A stretch of DNA of 56,598 bases from Fibrobacterota bacterium (GCA_023412475.1 JAEYNR010000003.1:1-56598), one strand, 5' to 3'. Positions 46,501-55,949 are shown, counted from the first letter of the stretch. A program made the numbers and translations. The notes: generated by a model from the sequence alone, not told the origin.

Positions 46501-48729
46501 TTATTTTTCAAAATTGGCAAACTTGGCCATTAATTTCCTTCTTACACCATCATTAAACAGCACAGTGAGTTTCATATCATCGCCAAAACCGCTGATACCC
46601 AAAATGCGGCCACGGCCATAGGACTTGTGCCGTACATACTGGCCCATTCTGAACTCAACCGTATCTTGGGAAAAATCTTCATACCCCGGCATCTCAGAAG
46701 GTGGTTGGATCACTTGAGAGACTTTAGACCGCTTTGCAACCTTTTTCTCAGCACCGGGGTTGACCTTCCCAAAAAAGGTGCTGTTATCCTTATAGACAAA
46801 ATGACTCTGCGGAAGGCTCTGGAGAAAACGGGATGGAATCCCAGGGAGAAGATCCCCAAATCTCCAACGCTGATCCACATGGGAACACTCCAGTTTCTCC
46901 ATAGCCCTTGTGGCCCCCACATACAGAAGCCTCCTCTCCTCCTCAATCTTGCTCTCATCATCGAAATTCTGTCTCGATGGAATTATTCCATCTTCCAGAC
47001 CAACCAGATAAACATGTTTAAACTCGAGCCCTTTTGCACAATGCAGTGTCATCAAATTCACCGCATTCTCTTTTTTCTCCCAACTATCAATATCAGAAAC
47101 CAGTGAAACTTCCTCCAGAAATTCAGAGAGTTTCTTCCCCGGATTCTCTCGTGACCAGATGGTAAGTGCATTTAGAAGCTCATTGATGTTTTCCAGTCTT
47201 CCATAAGACTCCTCAGTTTTTTCTTTGCTCAAAAAGTCCATATACCCGGTCAACTGAAGCATCTCATTGAGTATCTGCTCAACTGGTGTTGCTTTTTCAT
47301 AAAGATCAATCAGCAACTCAAATATACTTTTTAATTCTGCAAACCCTTTCTGGTATCTGCTTCCCAAAGCTGCCACATCCACACTGAGCAAACCCTGCAA
47401 CATGGAATTAGATCTCCTTTTTGCATAATCAGTCAATTGCTCACGAGCCTTCTCTCCCAACCCCCTAGCAGGTACATTGCAAATCCGGCCAAAGCTCAGA
47501 TCATCACGGGGATTGACTAACAATCGCAAATAAGCCAGACAATCCTTTATTTCCGCCCTTTCATAAAAACTGATCCCTCCGACCAGAATGTAAGGAATGC
47601 GTGACCTTCGAAAAGCCTCCTCAAAGACCCGGGACTGCGCATTGGTTCTGAACAATACAGCAACATCCCCACCACGAAGCTTTCCTTTCACAGAATCTGT
47701 GATTTTCTCAGCAATGACCTGTGCCTCCTGACGGTCATCTCTGTAACGGCAGACCTGCACCACCTCCCCTTCACCGGCTTCAGTCCAGAGCTGCTTTGGT
47801 GCTCTTTTTTCATTAGCTGCTATAATTGCATTGGCAAAATTCAGCACCATCTTGGAGGAGCGGTAATTTTGCTCCAGCTTGAAAACTCTGGTATTGGGAA
47901 AAATATTTTCAAAAGACAGTATATTGTCAATCTGAGCACCCCGCCACCCATATATACTCTGATCATCATCGCCCACTGCGAAAATGTTTCCATGCAAAGC
48001 ACAGAGCTCTTTAATAATCAGAAACTGTGCAGTGTTTGTATCCTGATATTCGTCAACCAGAACGTATTTAAAAAGTCTCTGATAACGCTTCAGCAGCTCT
48101 GAATTATGTCTGAAGAGAAAAACTGTATTGGTCAGCAGATCATCGAAATCCATTGCCTGCTGCTCACGAAGCAGCCTCTGATAGAGTTTATAGATGCGGG
48201 AGATTTCCTGTTCATAAAAACCTTTGGCCTGTCTCTCGACCTCCTCTGCTGTCGTGCAGCGGTTTTTATATATTGAAATCAGACCAGCAGCCTGTCTAGC
48301 AGTGATACTGCGATCGTCTATGTCTAAACTTTTAAGAACCTTTTTTATCAAAGACAACTTGTCATCACTATCATAGATTGTAAATGCAGAGTCATAGCCA
48401 ATCGCCCTGCCTTCAATTCTCAGAATGCGGGCACATAGCGAATGGAAAGTCCCTATCCATAGTCCATTTACCGGAATACCAATCAGTGACTCCACTCTGC
48501 TGCGCATCTCACGCGCTGCTTTATTGGTAAATGTAGCGGCAAAAATATGGCCCGGAGCTATTCCGGAATCAATCAGATAAGCGATCTTTGCAGTTAAAAC
48601 CCTGGTTTTGCCGGTCCCTGCCCCTGCAAAGACCAGTTCAGGCCCTCCAGTGTAAAGCACAGCATCACGCTGCACAGAGTTAAGGACCATCTTATCCAGT
48701 ATCGAAAATTGGTTTTTATATTGTATCAT
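46501..48729 (-). CDS. pcrA: UvrD/PcrA-type superfamily 1 helicase
   Basis: 742 residues from ATG 48727-48729, chosen over the TTG at 48744 because TTGGAGC lies upstream. Motif I AGAGTGKTRVL, Ia ATFTNKAA, II DEYQDTN, III GDDDQSIYGWRGA, and the RRLLYVGATRA motif are present. It unwinds DNA in repair and replication. The C-terminal domain has the Tudor-like YVRHKSYGRGRIL typical of PcrA. It overlaps the pilB-like end by 14 bases. Confidence 0.92.
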   Translation of the reverse strand: MIQYKNQFSILDKMVLNSVQRDAVLYTGGPELVFAGAGTGKTRVLTAKIAYLIDSGIAPGHIFAATFTNKAAREMRSRVESLIGIPVNGLWIGTFHSLCARILRIEGRAIGYDSAFTIYDSDDKLSLIKKVLKSLDIDDRSITARQAAGLISIYKNRCTTAEEVERQAKGFYEQEISRIYKLYQRLLREQQAMDFDDLLTNTVFLFRHNSELLKRYQRLFKYVLVDEYQDTNTAQFLIIKELCALHGNIFAVGDDDQSIYGWRGAQIDNILSFENIFPNTRVFKLEQNYRSSKMVLNFANAIIAANEKRAPKQLWTEAGEGEVVQVCRYRDDRQEAQVIAEKITDSVKGKLRGGDVAVLFRTNAQSRVFEEAFRRSRIPYILVGGISFYERAEIKDCLAYLRLLVNPRDDLSFGRICNVPARGLGEKAREQLTDYAKRRSNSMLQGLLSVDVAALGSRYQKGFAELKSIFELLIDLYEKATPVEQILNEMLQLTGYMDFLSKEKTEESYGRLENINELLNALTIWSRENPGKKLSEFLEEVSLVSDIDSWEKKENAVNLMTLHCAKGLEFKHVYLVGLEDGIIPSRQNFDDESKIEEERRLLYVGATRAMEKLECSHVDQRWRFGDLLPGIPSRFLQSLPQSHFVYKDNSTFFGKVNPGAEKKVAKRSKVSQVIQPPSEMPGYEDFSQDTVEFRMGQYVRHKSYGRGRILGISGFGDDMKLTVLFNDGVRRKLMAKFANFEK

Positions 48730-50611
48730 TCTGTGTTGCTCCAAGTACCTGATCGATAGTAGTTAACCCATCAAGTACCTTTCTTAAGCCGTCACGCCGC
48801 AAAGTGTCAAAGTCACCCCGCTTAAGACAGTGTTGTTTAATCTGTTCGGCCGGAACCCGTTGAGAGACCAGTCTTGAAACATTGGAATCAGGCACCAGAA
48901 GCTCAAAAAGCCCTATGCGCCCCTTATAACCGGTTCCGTTACAAAATTTACATCCTTTTGTTTTATAAAACTGAACCCCGCTTCGCAGGCCGACTCTGTT
49001 CAGAAGCTCCTCATCGGGCTGGTAAGCCTCTTTGCATTTCTGACACAGCTTTCTAACCAGCCTCTGTGCCAGGATTGCAATAATCGTGGAAGTCGCCAGA
49101 AAAGGCTCAATCCCCATATCGAGTAAACGGGTGTATGCACTTGCAGAATCATTTGTATGCAGGGTGGAAAAAACCAGATGTCCGGTCAAAGCCGCCTGAA
49201 TAGCCATTTGACTAGTTTCCAGATCACGCATTTCACCGATCATTATAATATCTGGATCCTGACGCAATATTGAGCGCATTCCGTCTGCAAAGGTAAAGCC
49301 TGCCCTGGGGTTGATCTGCCCCTGACATATCCCGTCAAGATGAATTTCCACCGGATCCTCCATGGTAACAATATTCTTGGAGATGTCGTAGATTTTCTGC
49401 AGACAGGAATAAAGTGTGGAACTCTTTCCGCTCCCGGTTGGACCTGTCACCAAGATAATCCCGTCTGGAGCTTTTATGACCCGCTCAAATACAGTTATCA
49501 TCTTGGGGAGAAAACCCAGTTTATCCAGGGTCAGGTTGTTGGCTTGGGGGTCAAGAATTCTCATAACAATTTTTTCATTCACCCCGCGCTTTCTGGTCAT
49601 CATAGGGTAGCTGGAAACCCTCATATCAATCTCTCGATCTTCAAAACGAATCTGAAACCTGCCATCCTGAGGTTTTCTCTTCTCGGCAATATCCATTCCG
49701 GACATGATTTTCAATCTTGAAATGATCTGCGCCCGCAACTGCAAAGGTATGGGATTTCTTTCAACCAGTTCACCATCAATACGAAACCGTAGCCTTACAT
49801 ATTTTTCCATGGGTTCTATATGGATATCTGAGGCCCGTTCCAAAACAGCCTGATTTATAAGCAGATTGGCAAGCTTGACAACTTGTGCCCCTTCCTCATC
49901 TGAGATCGAATCAAACTCATCCTCCACCTTTACTACATCAAGCTCGTCTGAGGTGGCAGCCTGCCCCAGAAGCTTGGTCATGTCTTCCAGACCTGAGGAA
50001 TAATTTTTTTCTATGGCTGTGATAATACTCTTTTCTGTAGCTATTACCGGCTCTATCTCTTTTCCGGTTTTAAACTTTATATGATCAAGTGTCCGCAGGT
50101 TGGTAGGATCTGCCATAGCCACAGTCAATACATCATCCGACTCGAAAAGAGGAATAACCTTGTATTTGCGGGCTATCTCCTCTGGGATCAGAGCGATAAG
50201 AGTGCGGGAAAAAGTAAAATTTTCCAAAACCACATGCTGCACATCCAACTGCGCACTCAAGACATCCACCAGTTTGCTTTCAGTTATAAAACCCAGACTG
50301 GTAAGACATTTCCCCAGTTGAAGACCGCTTTTTTTCTGCTCCTCAAGGCCCTGCTGAAGCTGCTGCTCGGATATAAGGCCCTGCTCCAGAAGCACCTCTC
50401 CGATTCTCTTTTTGTGGTCAAGATGAATCTGAGCTCCCAGAACACTGGAAAGTTCATCTTCACTGATAAAACCCAGTTTCACCAGCACACTGCCCAGACT
50501 GACACCGCTTCTTTTATGCTCCTTCAAGGCCATTACCAACTGTTCATGATCGATAAGACCCTGGGAAAGCAATATCTCACCTAACTTTTTACGTCGTCTC
50601 TGCATCATCAT
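48716..50611 (-). CDS. pilB: Type IV pilus/type II secretion ATPase (PilB/GspE) with two MshEN domains
   Basis: 631 residues. Two tandem N-terminal MshEN domains: LGEILLSQGLIDHEQ with LGSVLVKLGF (about 8-55), and IGEVLLEQGLISEQQ with LGKCLTSLGF (about 70-115). MshEN domains are known cyclic-di-GMP receptors. The ATPase core follows: ASDIHIEP, Walker A GPTGSGKSST, Asp box TMEDPVE, Walker B DIIMIGEMRD, His box HTNDS. The tetra-Cys zinc site is CQKC with CKFC near the C-terminus. It powers pilus extension or pseudopilus secretion. Confidence 0.93.
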   Translation of the reverse strand: MMMQRRRKKLGEILLSQGLIDHEQLVMALKEHKRSGVSLGSVLVKLGFISEDELSSVLGAQIHLDHKKRIGEVLLEQGLISEQQLQQGLEEQKKSGLQLGKCLTSLGFITESKLVDVLSAQLDVQHVVLENFTFSRTLIALIPEEIARKYKVIPLFESDDVLTVAMADPTNLRTLDHIKFKTGKEIEPVIATEKSIITAIEKNYSSGLEDMTKLLGQAATSDELDVVKVEDEFDSISDEEGAQVVKLANLLINQAVLERASDIHIEPMEKYVRLRFRIDGELVERNPIPLQLRAQIISRLKIMSGMDIAEKRKPQDGRFQIRFEDREIDMRVSSYPMMTRKRGVNEKIVMRILDPQANNLTLDKLGFLPKMITVFERVIKAPDGIILVTGPTGSGKSSTLYSCLQKIYDISKNIVTMEDPVEIHLDGICQGQINPRAGFTFADGMRSILRQDPDIIMIGEMRDLETSQMAIQAALTGHLVFSTLHTNDSASAYTRLLDMGIEPFLATSTIIAILAQRLVRKLCQKCKEAYQPDEELLNRVGLRSGVQFYKTKGCKFCNGTGYKGRIGLFELLVPDSNVSRLVSQRVPAEQIKQHCLKRGDFDTLRRDGLRKVLDGLTTIDQVLGATQNDTI

Positions 50612-50894
50612 TTAATGTCACCTGAGAAATGTTGGTATTATTCTTTGTCACTACTCAGCTCTTGAAACAAAAAAAATCAGAAATAATCAGATAAGCCCTG
50701 AAAAAAAAGTGTTTTTTCATTTCCGATTCTTCATTTGATATTTTTCTCCCACCGTACTTTAGGTACTAAGGAAGGTGGAGGAATTACTTCTGATTAGATA
50801 TTGTTTTGAAATTATGTAGTTCCTATTTTTTCCGATTTGATATTATTATGTTATTTTTTGCTACTCAGATACCTGAGTAGCTACTTTTCTTTTT
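50612..50894. other. Intergenic region with 9-bp hairpin
   Basis: GCTACTCAG/CTGAGTAGC with a four-base loop at 50860-50881 lies just past the end of thiL; no T-run follows on the minus strand. Another palindrome GTAC-TTTAG-GTAC is at 50754-50766. No gene seen. Confidence 0.5.
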
Positions 50895-51914
50895 TCATAT
50901 ATTTCTTAAGTGATCCCAACCGCAACAGGGCACCTCTGAAATAAAACTATCCTTTTTCAGAAACAATCCATGACAATCGCTAGTAAACTGACCGATACAA
51001 AAAAGGCCTCCACTATACTGTGATGCTATACTCAAAGGATCAAACCGATTGGAGGCGGCAAATAACAATTCATAATCCTCCCCCCCATTAAGAAACCAAT
51101 CCTGTACTGCTATGCCCACTTCCGCGCTCAATTGTATCATTGCCTTCGGAATCTGTAAAGTATCATAATTTAGAATGATACCCAGTCCATTTTCGTATGA
51201 AAGCGTTCTGCAATCTTTGGAAAGGCCATCAGAGAGATCCATTAAAGCATGCACCTCTGAATCCGATGCCAGTATCAGACCAGCTTCCACCCGGGGTACC
51301 GGCTTAATATGATTTGTAACCAGTTCATTAAAACGGGAAGGGATATTTTCTCTGTTCCATCGTTTTAATGCCTCAAACCCTGCAGCACTTCTGCCAGGGA
51401 AACCACTGACCCACAGGTTATCTCCCGGCTTGGCACCTTTTCTCTGCAATACCTGCTGTCCCTCAGAAACCTTCCCAAGTAAAGTGATCCCAAAAACCCA
51501 TTGCTGCCCCCTGGACAGATCTCCTCCAACTATTGGGAATTGCCATCTGGAGCATACCTGGGCAAATCCGCTATAAACAGAGAGAACTTTTTCTCTAAGA
51601 TTCTCAGTTTTTTCAGGGAAAACAAGCTGAACCAGAGCGCTGTCGGGCCTTGCCCCCATCGCAGCACAATCACTTACATTTGAGACCATCGCCCGGTATG
51701 CAGCTTCCTGCAAACTCATGGATTTAAGCGAAAAATGCACATTCTCCACAGAAATATCTGTGGTAAGTATCAGTTTCTCTTCTCCCTGGCAACATCGTAC
51801 TGCAGCATCATCACCTATACCTATCTTGTAGGCATCATTACGAAAACAGTCCAAAATCTGTTGCAATTCATTTATTATTTCGAATTCTGCGGAAGGGAAT
51901 ACCCGCTGAGCCAC
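50895..51914 (-). CDS. thiL: Thiamine-monophosphate kinase
   Basis: 339 residues. GIGDDAAV (about 38-45), DISVENVHF, and MGARPDSALV are the AIR-synthase-like ATP and metal-binding motifs; LMDLSDGLSKD and LNGGEDYELLFA finish the pattern. It phosphorylates TMP to the active cofactor TPP. Intact. No thiamine biosynthesis neighbours are seen. Confidence 0.92.
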   Translation of the reverse strand: MAQRVFPSAEFEIINELQQILDCFRNDAYKIGIGDDAAVRCCQGEEKLILTTDISVENVHFSLKSMSLQEAAYRAMVSNVSDCAAMGARPDSALVQLVFPEKTENLREKVLSVYSGFAQVCSRWQFPIVGGDLSRGQQWVFGITLLGKVSEGQQVLQRKGAKPGDNLWVSGFPGRSAAGFEALKRWNRENIPSRFNELVTNHIKPVPRVEAGLILASDSEVHALMDLSDGLSKDCRTLSYENGLGIILNYDTLQIPKAMIQLSAEVGIAVQDWFLNGGEDYELLFAASNRFDPLSIASQYSGGLFCIGQFTSDCHGLFLKKDSFISEVPCCGWDHLRNI

Positions 51915-52047
51915 GTAAACCTCTTTTTATATTACGTTTAAATGAAACGCTAATTTTATACGTTTCAGCAAATATAGGTTTTGAAAAACTGCGCTAATTA
52001 CTATTTTTGCCCATTAAGTCCTTTTTTATCTAAACTTGGAGAAATTC

Positions 52048-53043
52048 ATGAAATTGCCTATTACCCTGGATTCATCCCGAAATAAAATTGCTGCAGTGGG
52101 CTCTGCCCTGGTAGACCTCTGTCTTCTGGAAGAAGATGAGTTTCTTGCCCAAACTGGTGCCAGAAAAGGTGGAATGACTCTGGTAGACAATCAATTTATC
52201 CAACAGATACTTAAAAAATCAAAAAAACAACCGGTAATCGTTCCCGGTGGATCTGCCTGTAATACTATTCTGGGTGCAGGAAAACTTGGCGCTCAGAGCC
52301 GCTTTATAGGGAAAAGAGGTGATGACGAGCTGGGCAGACTCTTTGAAAATGGCCTTCGCAATCACAATGTGGAGCCGGTTCTGATGCAATCTCAAACATC
52401 CACAGGCCACGTACTCTCAGTTATTACCCCCGATGCGCAACGATCAATGTTTAGCTATCTGGGTGCCGCAGCCGAAACGACCCCTGAAGAGATCACTGCC
52501 GATCTTTTTGCCGATTGCGCAATAGTTCATCTGGAAGGTTATCTTCTGTTCAATGAGAAGCTTATGATGGCAGCGCTTGAAGCAGCCAAAGCAGCAGGCG
52601 CATACATTTCCCTTGACCTGGCCAGCTTTACAGTAGTAGAAACTGCGCATCAGCTTCTGGAAAAAATTACCGAGAAATATGTAGACATACTTATTGCCAA
52701 TGAAGATGAGGCACGGGCATTTACAGGCCACAGCGACGAAGAGAAAGCTCTTCAATCCCTTGCAAAAAAATCCCCCATCGCGGTTCTGAAAGTAGGAAAA
52801 CGAGGAAGCCATATTGCCAGCAACGGAGAAACCTTTACCATTAAGGCCCAGGGTGACGGTACTGCAATTGACACAACAGGCGCCGGAGATCTGTGGGCTG
52901 CGGGTTTTCTTTTTGGCCTGCTTAAAGGTTTTTCCATTAAAAAATGTGGGGAATTGGGTTCTGCCTGCGGCTATGAAGTATGTCAGGTTATCGGAGCAAG
53001 CATCCCGGAAGATGGATATCAACGAATTAGATCACTTTTCTAA
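52048..53043 (+). CDS. PfkB-family carbohydrate/nucleoside kinase
   Basis: 331 residues from ATG 52048 with TTGGAGAAATT upstream; a TTG at 52036 is less likely. PfkB signature 1 VPGGSACNTILGAGKLG and signature 2 DTTGAGDLWAAGF are present. Phosphorylates a sugar or nucleoside such as adenosine; the acceptor cannot be told. Divergent from thiL, and followed by the RRM gene after 130 bases. Confidence 0.85.
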   Translation: MKLPITLDSSRNKIAAVGSALVDLCLLEEDEFLAQTGARKGGMTLVDNQFIQQILKKSKKQPVIVPGGSACNTILGAGKLGAQSRFIGKRGDDELGRLFENGLRNHNVEPVLMQSQTSTGHVLSVITPDAQRSMFSYLGAAAETTPEEITADLFADCAIVHLEGYLLFNEKLMMAALEAAKAAGAYISLDLASFTVVETAHQLLEKITEKYVDILIANEDEARAFTGHSDEEKALQSLAKKSPIAVLKVGKRGSHIASNGETFTIKAQGDGTAIDTTGAGDLWAAGFLFGLLKGFSIKKCGELGSACGYEVCQVIGASIPEDGYQRIRSLF

Positions 53044-53172
53044 TAATTTTTCTTGCCTTTATCGTGGGAAAAGTGTATTTACCTTTCAATATAGTATTCG
53101 GACCCTGGAGAGCAATTTTTTACACTCCTTTCCGTATCAAACATCTGCAACCGTTTCTCATGGAGGTTCTTT

Positions 53173-53478
53173 GTGGCCACTAAGTTGTATGTAGGCAATC
53201 TCCCATTTAATGCAACTGAAGAACAAATCAGTGAGCTTTTTTCGCAAGTTGGGGAGGTAAGTTCAGTAAAAATTATTACAGACCGTGAAACCGGAAGATC
53301 CAGAGGTTTCTGTTTTGTAGAGATGGAAAATGGAGATTCTGCTATTTCCGAACTCAGCGGGAAAGAACTTGGTGGAAGAAAAATAACCGTAAGCGAGGCA
53401 CGCGAAAGAGAGCAGCGCCCCGGTGGTCCACGCGGAAATGGTGGTTTCAAAAAAAGATTTGGTGGTCCCCACCCCTGA
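53173..53478 (+). CDS. RNA-binding protein with one RRM
   Basis: 101 residues, starting at GTG 53173 with GGAGG six bases upstream. RNP2 is LYVGNL, RNP1 RGFCFVEM; a Gly/Arg-rich tail (GGPRGNGGFKK) ends the protein. Single-RRM proteins of this type are frequent in cyanobacteria and other phyla and often respond to cold. A terminator follows. Confidence 0.9.
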   Translation: MATKLYVGNLPFNATEEQISELFSQVGEVSSVKIITDRETGRSRGFCFVEMENGDSAISELSGKELGGRKITVSEAREREQRPGGPRGNGGFKKRFGGPHP

Positions 53479-53490
53479 ATTGAGTTTAAA

Positions 53491-53522
53491 AAAGGGATGA
53501 GGTTTTGCCTCAGCCCTTATCT
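53491..53522 (+). terminator. Terminator of the RRM gene
   Basis: AAGGG-AT-GAGG / CCTC-AG-CCCTT with loop TTTTG, followed by ATCTT, begins 13 bases after the stop. T-run is short. Confidence 0.6.
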
Positions 53523-53638
53523 TACGGACATCGTTTACATTAGAATATCAACCGATATCTGCAACGCCCTCCTTCTTTGTCTTAGCTCATCAAATATTAA
53601 CCTTGGCAATAGTTGTATTAATAATAAACATTTCTGTG

Positions 53639-54989
53639 ATGAACCTGCATTTAGTTAACTTACAACACAAACTGCCAGTATTTCTAATTTTGAGCATCTT
53701 ATGTGTCAAAAGCGATAAAGATCGTATCAGGAGTAGCCCAAAACCGTACAATTGCAATAACAATAATGGTGCTGATGCCCCATTTGCGGTGAGAAAGTCA
53801 GACCTGGTTTCCAGAGCTGTGATAGCAGAAGATGATCCCAGGATTTCTTCTCAGGCCAACAGTATCAAACAGTTTTCAGCAAAAATGTATTCAGAGCTTG
53901 CCAAAGAAGATGGAAACCTCTTTTTCTCTCCTTACAGCATAATCAGTGCATTAGGAATGGCAGATGCCGGAGCCAGAGGTGAAACGGATCTGGAGATCCG
54001 CAAGGCTCTTCAGACTGAGCTGGCTGGTGAAGATTTCCATGCTGGAATTAATGGTCTGGATCAGAGCCTTCAATCTCACTCTAAAGCAACAGAATATCTT
54101 GAACTGAATATAGTAAACAGTATATGGTCTCAGAATGGATTAATGTTGCAGGTAAATTTTCTCGATCTCTTATCAATGCATTATGATGCAGGGATTAATT
54201 TAGTTGATTTCGCTAATGACCACGAGAAATCCAGGTTGATTATTAATGAGTGGGTAAGTGAACAGACTCGTAACCGAATTAATGATCTTTTTCCAGAAGG
54301 ATCTATAAAACCAAGTACGGCCCTGGTTTTAACTAATGCAATTTACTTTCTTGCCGATTGGCTGATTAAGTTTAATGATACTATAAACTGATGACCAACC
54401 CTTTACCCGTTTAGATGGCAGTAAGGTTACTGTTCCCATGATGAATCTCACTAAGGGAAAGGTGAACCTTCTCTACTATAAATCAGGTAATTGTTGTATT
54501 CTTGAGCTCCCATATAAAGGAAACCGGCTGGCCATGAATCTTATACTTCCTGATTCTGGTACTTTTAACAATTTTGAGCAAAACATTTCTGCAGAGATCA
54601 TTAATGAACTTGTCAATGGTCTGGATTCAGTGGAACTGGTATCTGTACGCATTCCCAGATTTGAATTTACCACGCAATCCATTTCTCTTGTAGAGGCTTT
54701 TATTAACCTGGGGATGAGCGTACCTTTCAGTCGATCTGCAGACTTTTCAGGTATCAGTAATACCCGTCTTTATATTAGCGATATCTTGCATAAAGCTTTT
54801 ATCAAAGTTGACGAAAAGGGAACCGAAGCTGCTGCGGCCACAGGGGTAGTTTTTGATGTAACTTCAGAACCGTCTCAACCAAGGCTGCAATTTGTGGCAA
54901 ATAGTCCTTTTATCTTTTTAATAAGGGATACCATGACCGATGCAATTTTATTTATGGGACGAGTCCTTGATCCTTCTGTAGAGCCATGA
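53639..54989 (+). pseudogene. Inhibitory-type serpin with a single-base frameshift
   Basis: Two frames join across 54385-54437. The first has an N-terminal hydrophobic stretch (LPVFLILSILC, possibly a lipobox), SPYSIISALGMADAGARGET and NAIYFLADW. The frame then stops at TGA 54391. One extra A in the ATAAAC run at 54384-54389 would explain it, because removing it reads TDDQPFTRLDGSKVTVPMM into the second frame. The second frame has the reactive hinge KVDEKGTEAAAATG and FIFLIRDTMTDAILFMGRV, the features of an inhibitory serpin. Either a pseudogene or a sequencing error. No strong ribosome-binding site at the start. Confidence 0.8.
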
Positions 54990-55118
54990 GGTGATGTAGC
55001 TGCGGATGGTGGTCCGTAGGCATCGGGTCCGTAGTATCGGGCCACACATCAGGTCCGTAGGCTGCGCGGTAGCTTGCCTGCGGTTATGCATAATGTCGCC
55101 CCTCTGGGGGCGCTTGGT
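54990..55118. repeat. Short direct repeats and hairpin before the tRNA train
   Basis: GGTCCGTAG occurs at 55011, 55026 and 55052. Further on AGCTTGCCTGCGGTTAT (55071-55087) is the inverse of 17722-17738. A hairpin GCGCCCCCAGAGGGGCGAC closes the stretch. No gene seen. Confidence 0.45.
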
Positions 55119-55122
55119 GAGT

Positions 55123-55213
55123 AAAAAAAAAGGTCCCGAAAAATCGGAACCTTTAATGTAGGGGGCACGATTTGAACGTACGATCCCGCCGATTAGGCGG
55201 GATTATGAGCCCT
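55123..55213 (-). repeat. Decayed tRNA-Met 3' half plus terminator, copy A
   Basis: On the minus strand: GGGCTCATAA, a palindrome ATCCCGCC/GGCGGGAT, an intact T-arm GTACGTTCAAATCGTGC, then a damaged acceptor end (no CCGCTACCA), then a GGTTCCGA/TCGGGACC hairpin with a T-run at 55123-55151. The GIY-YIG gene ends directly next to it. Confidence 0.8.
55132..55151 (-). terminator. Intrinsic terminator of repeat A
   Basis: GGTTCCGA/TCGGGACC with nine Ts after it on the minus strand; nearly identical to the terminators at 55836 and 55950. Confidence 0.7.
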
Positions 55214-55457
55214 AAAAACCATTAACTAATTTCAGAAATGCTCTGCCACCTTTATAAGATTTTATCTGCTTTTCACGAATCAAAGCATCTTTACGCGTGT
55301 TAAATTGCTCAGAATACACCAACTCCCATTGATTATATCTGCTGGTCCAGCAACTAAACTGTTTGGAGTTATGTTGTTTTATGCGCTGCTCAATATTTTC
55401 AGTGGACCCAATATAATAGCGCCCCTCAGTACATCTGATTATGTAAATAAAATACAT
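55212..55457 (-). CDS. GIY-YIG family endonuclease, small
   Basis: 81 residues from ATG 55455-55457, the family start MYFIYIIRC; the upstream open frame runs through a terminator-like stretch. YIIRC and YYIGST form the GIY-YIG core; a Lys/Arg-rich region (RKDALIREKQIKSYKGG) has the conserved catalytic-type Glu in REKQIK. UPF0213/YhbQ-like. It lies inside the decayed tRNA train, between copies A and B, in the place occupied by GCAACTATTAATAGTC-like spacers elsewhere. Confidence 0.8.
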   Translation of the reverse strand: MYFIYIIRCTEGRYYIGSTENIEQRIKQHNSKQFSCWTSRYNQWELVYSEQFNTRKDALIREKQIKSYKGGRAFLKLVNGF

Positions 55458-55482
55458 TTGAGTGCCTGCTTGGGTTATGGCC

Positions 55483-55530
55483 AAAAAAAAAGCTCCGAAA
55501 AAAACGGAACCCTTAATGTATTTGGTTTTG
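55483..55530 (-). terminator. Diverged terminator, repeat B
   Basis: On the minus strand GGTTCCGT/GGAGCT-type hairpin with nine Ts after it (AAAAAAAAAGCTCCG on plus). Sequence is related to the other terminators with several changes. It lies just upstream of the GIY-YIG start. Confidence 0.55.
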
Positions 55531-55700
55531 GTAGAGCACGAGTTCACGCTAAGACGCGTGGTTCCTCACTGCCGTTCGGAGCTGAGCCGCAGCACATGGA
55601 TGTGCGAAGACCATTTCGATTCTTATCGAAACCCGAAGGGCACGAAGCGTGACGCGGAGTGTAAACTTCCAACGCTCTTCCTCTACTCCCCCACACAGTA
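55528..55700 (-). other. Interrupted tRNA-like segment upstream of the nuclease gene
   Basis: Read on the minus strand it begins with GGGGGAGTAGAGGAAGAGCG, like a tRNA 5' half, and ends with TTAGCGTGAACTCGTGC-TCTACCA, like a T-arm and acceptor end. About 100 bases between them do not fit a tRNA. No complete cloverleaf can be drawn, so it may be a disrupted tRNA gene or a mosaic. Confidence 0.35.
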
Positions 55701-55714
55701 TCAATAATAAAAAA

Positions 55715-55738
55715 GGCCCTGGTTAGGAAACCAGAGCC
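55715..55738 (-). terminator. Intrinsic terminator between repeat C and the interrupted tRNA-like segment
   Basis: GGCTCTGGTT/AACCAGGGCC with loop TCCT and six Ts after it on the minus strand; a different hairpin sequence from the other terminators of the train. Confidence 0.75.
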
Positions 55739-55748
55739 TTATTTATTA

Positions 55749-55809
55749 TTGGTAGCGGGGGCACGATTTGAACGTTCGATCCCGCCGATCAGGCGGGATT
55801 ATGAGCCCT
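55749..55809 (-). repeat. Decayed tRNA-Met 3' half, copy C
   Basis: Minus strand: GGGCTCATAA, palindrome ATCCCGCCTGATCGGCGGGAT (8-bp stems), a T-arm reading GAACGTTCAAATCGTGC, and CCCCCGCTACCA. Only the 3' half and the anticodon loop of tRNA-Met are kept; the D-arm is missing. Confidence 0.8.
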
Positions 55810-55835
55810 GCAACTATTAATAGTCTAAAAAAAAA

Positions 55836-55855
55836 GGTCCCGAAAAATCGGAACC
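55836..55855 (-). terminator. Intrinsic terminator between copies C and D
   Basis: GGTTCCGA/TCGGGACC with a nine-T tail on the minus strand, same sequence as 55950-55969. Confidence 0.75.
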
Positions 55856-55863
55856 CTTAATAT

Positions 55864-55923
55864 ATTGGTAGCGGGGCACGATTTGAACGTACGATCCCGC
55901 CGATCAGGCGGGATTATGAGCCC
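55864..55923 (-). repeat. Decayed tRNA-Met 3' half, copy D
   Basis: Same make-up as copy C with the T-arm GTACGTTCAAATCGTGC and one C fewer in the acceptor run (CCCCGCTACCA). The following spacer (55924-55940) differs by a few bases from that of copy C. Confidence 0.8.
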
Positions 55924-55949
55924 TGCAACTATTATATAGTAAAAAAAAA

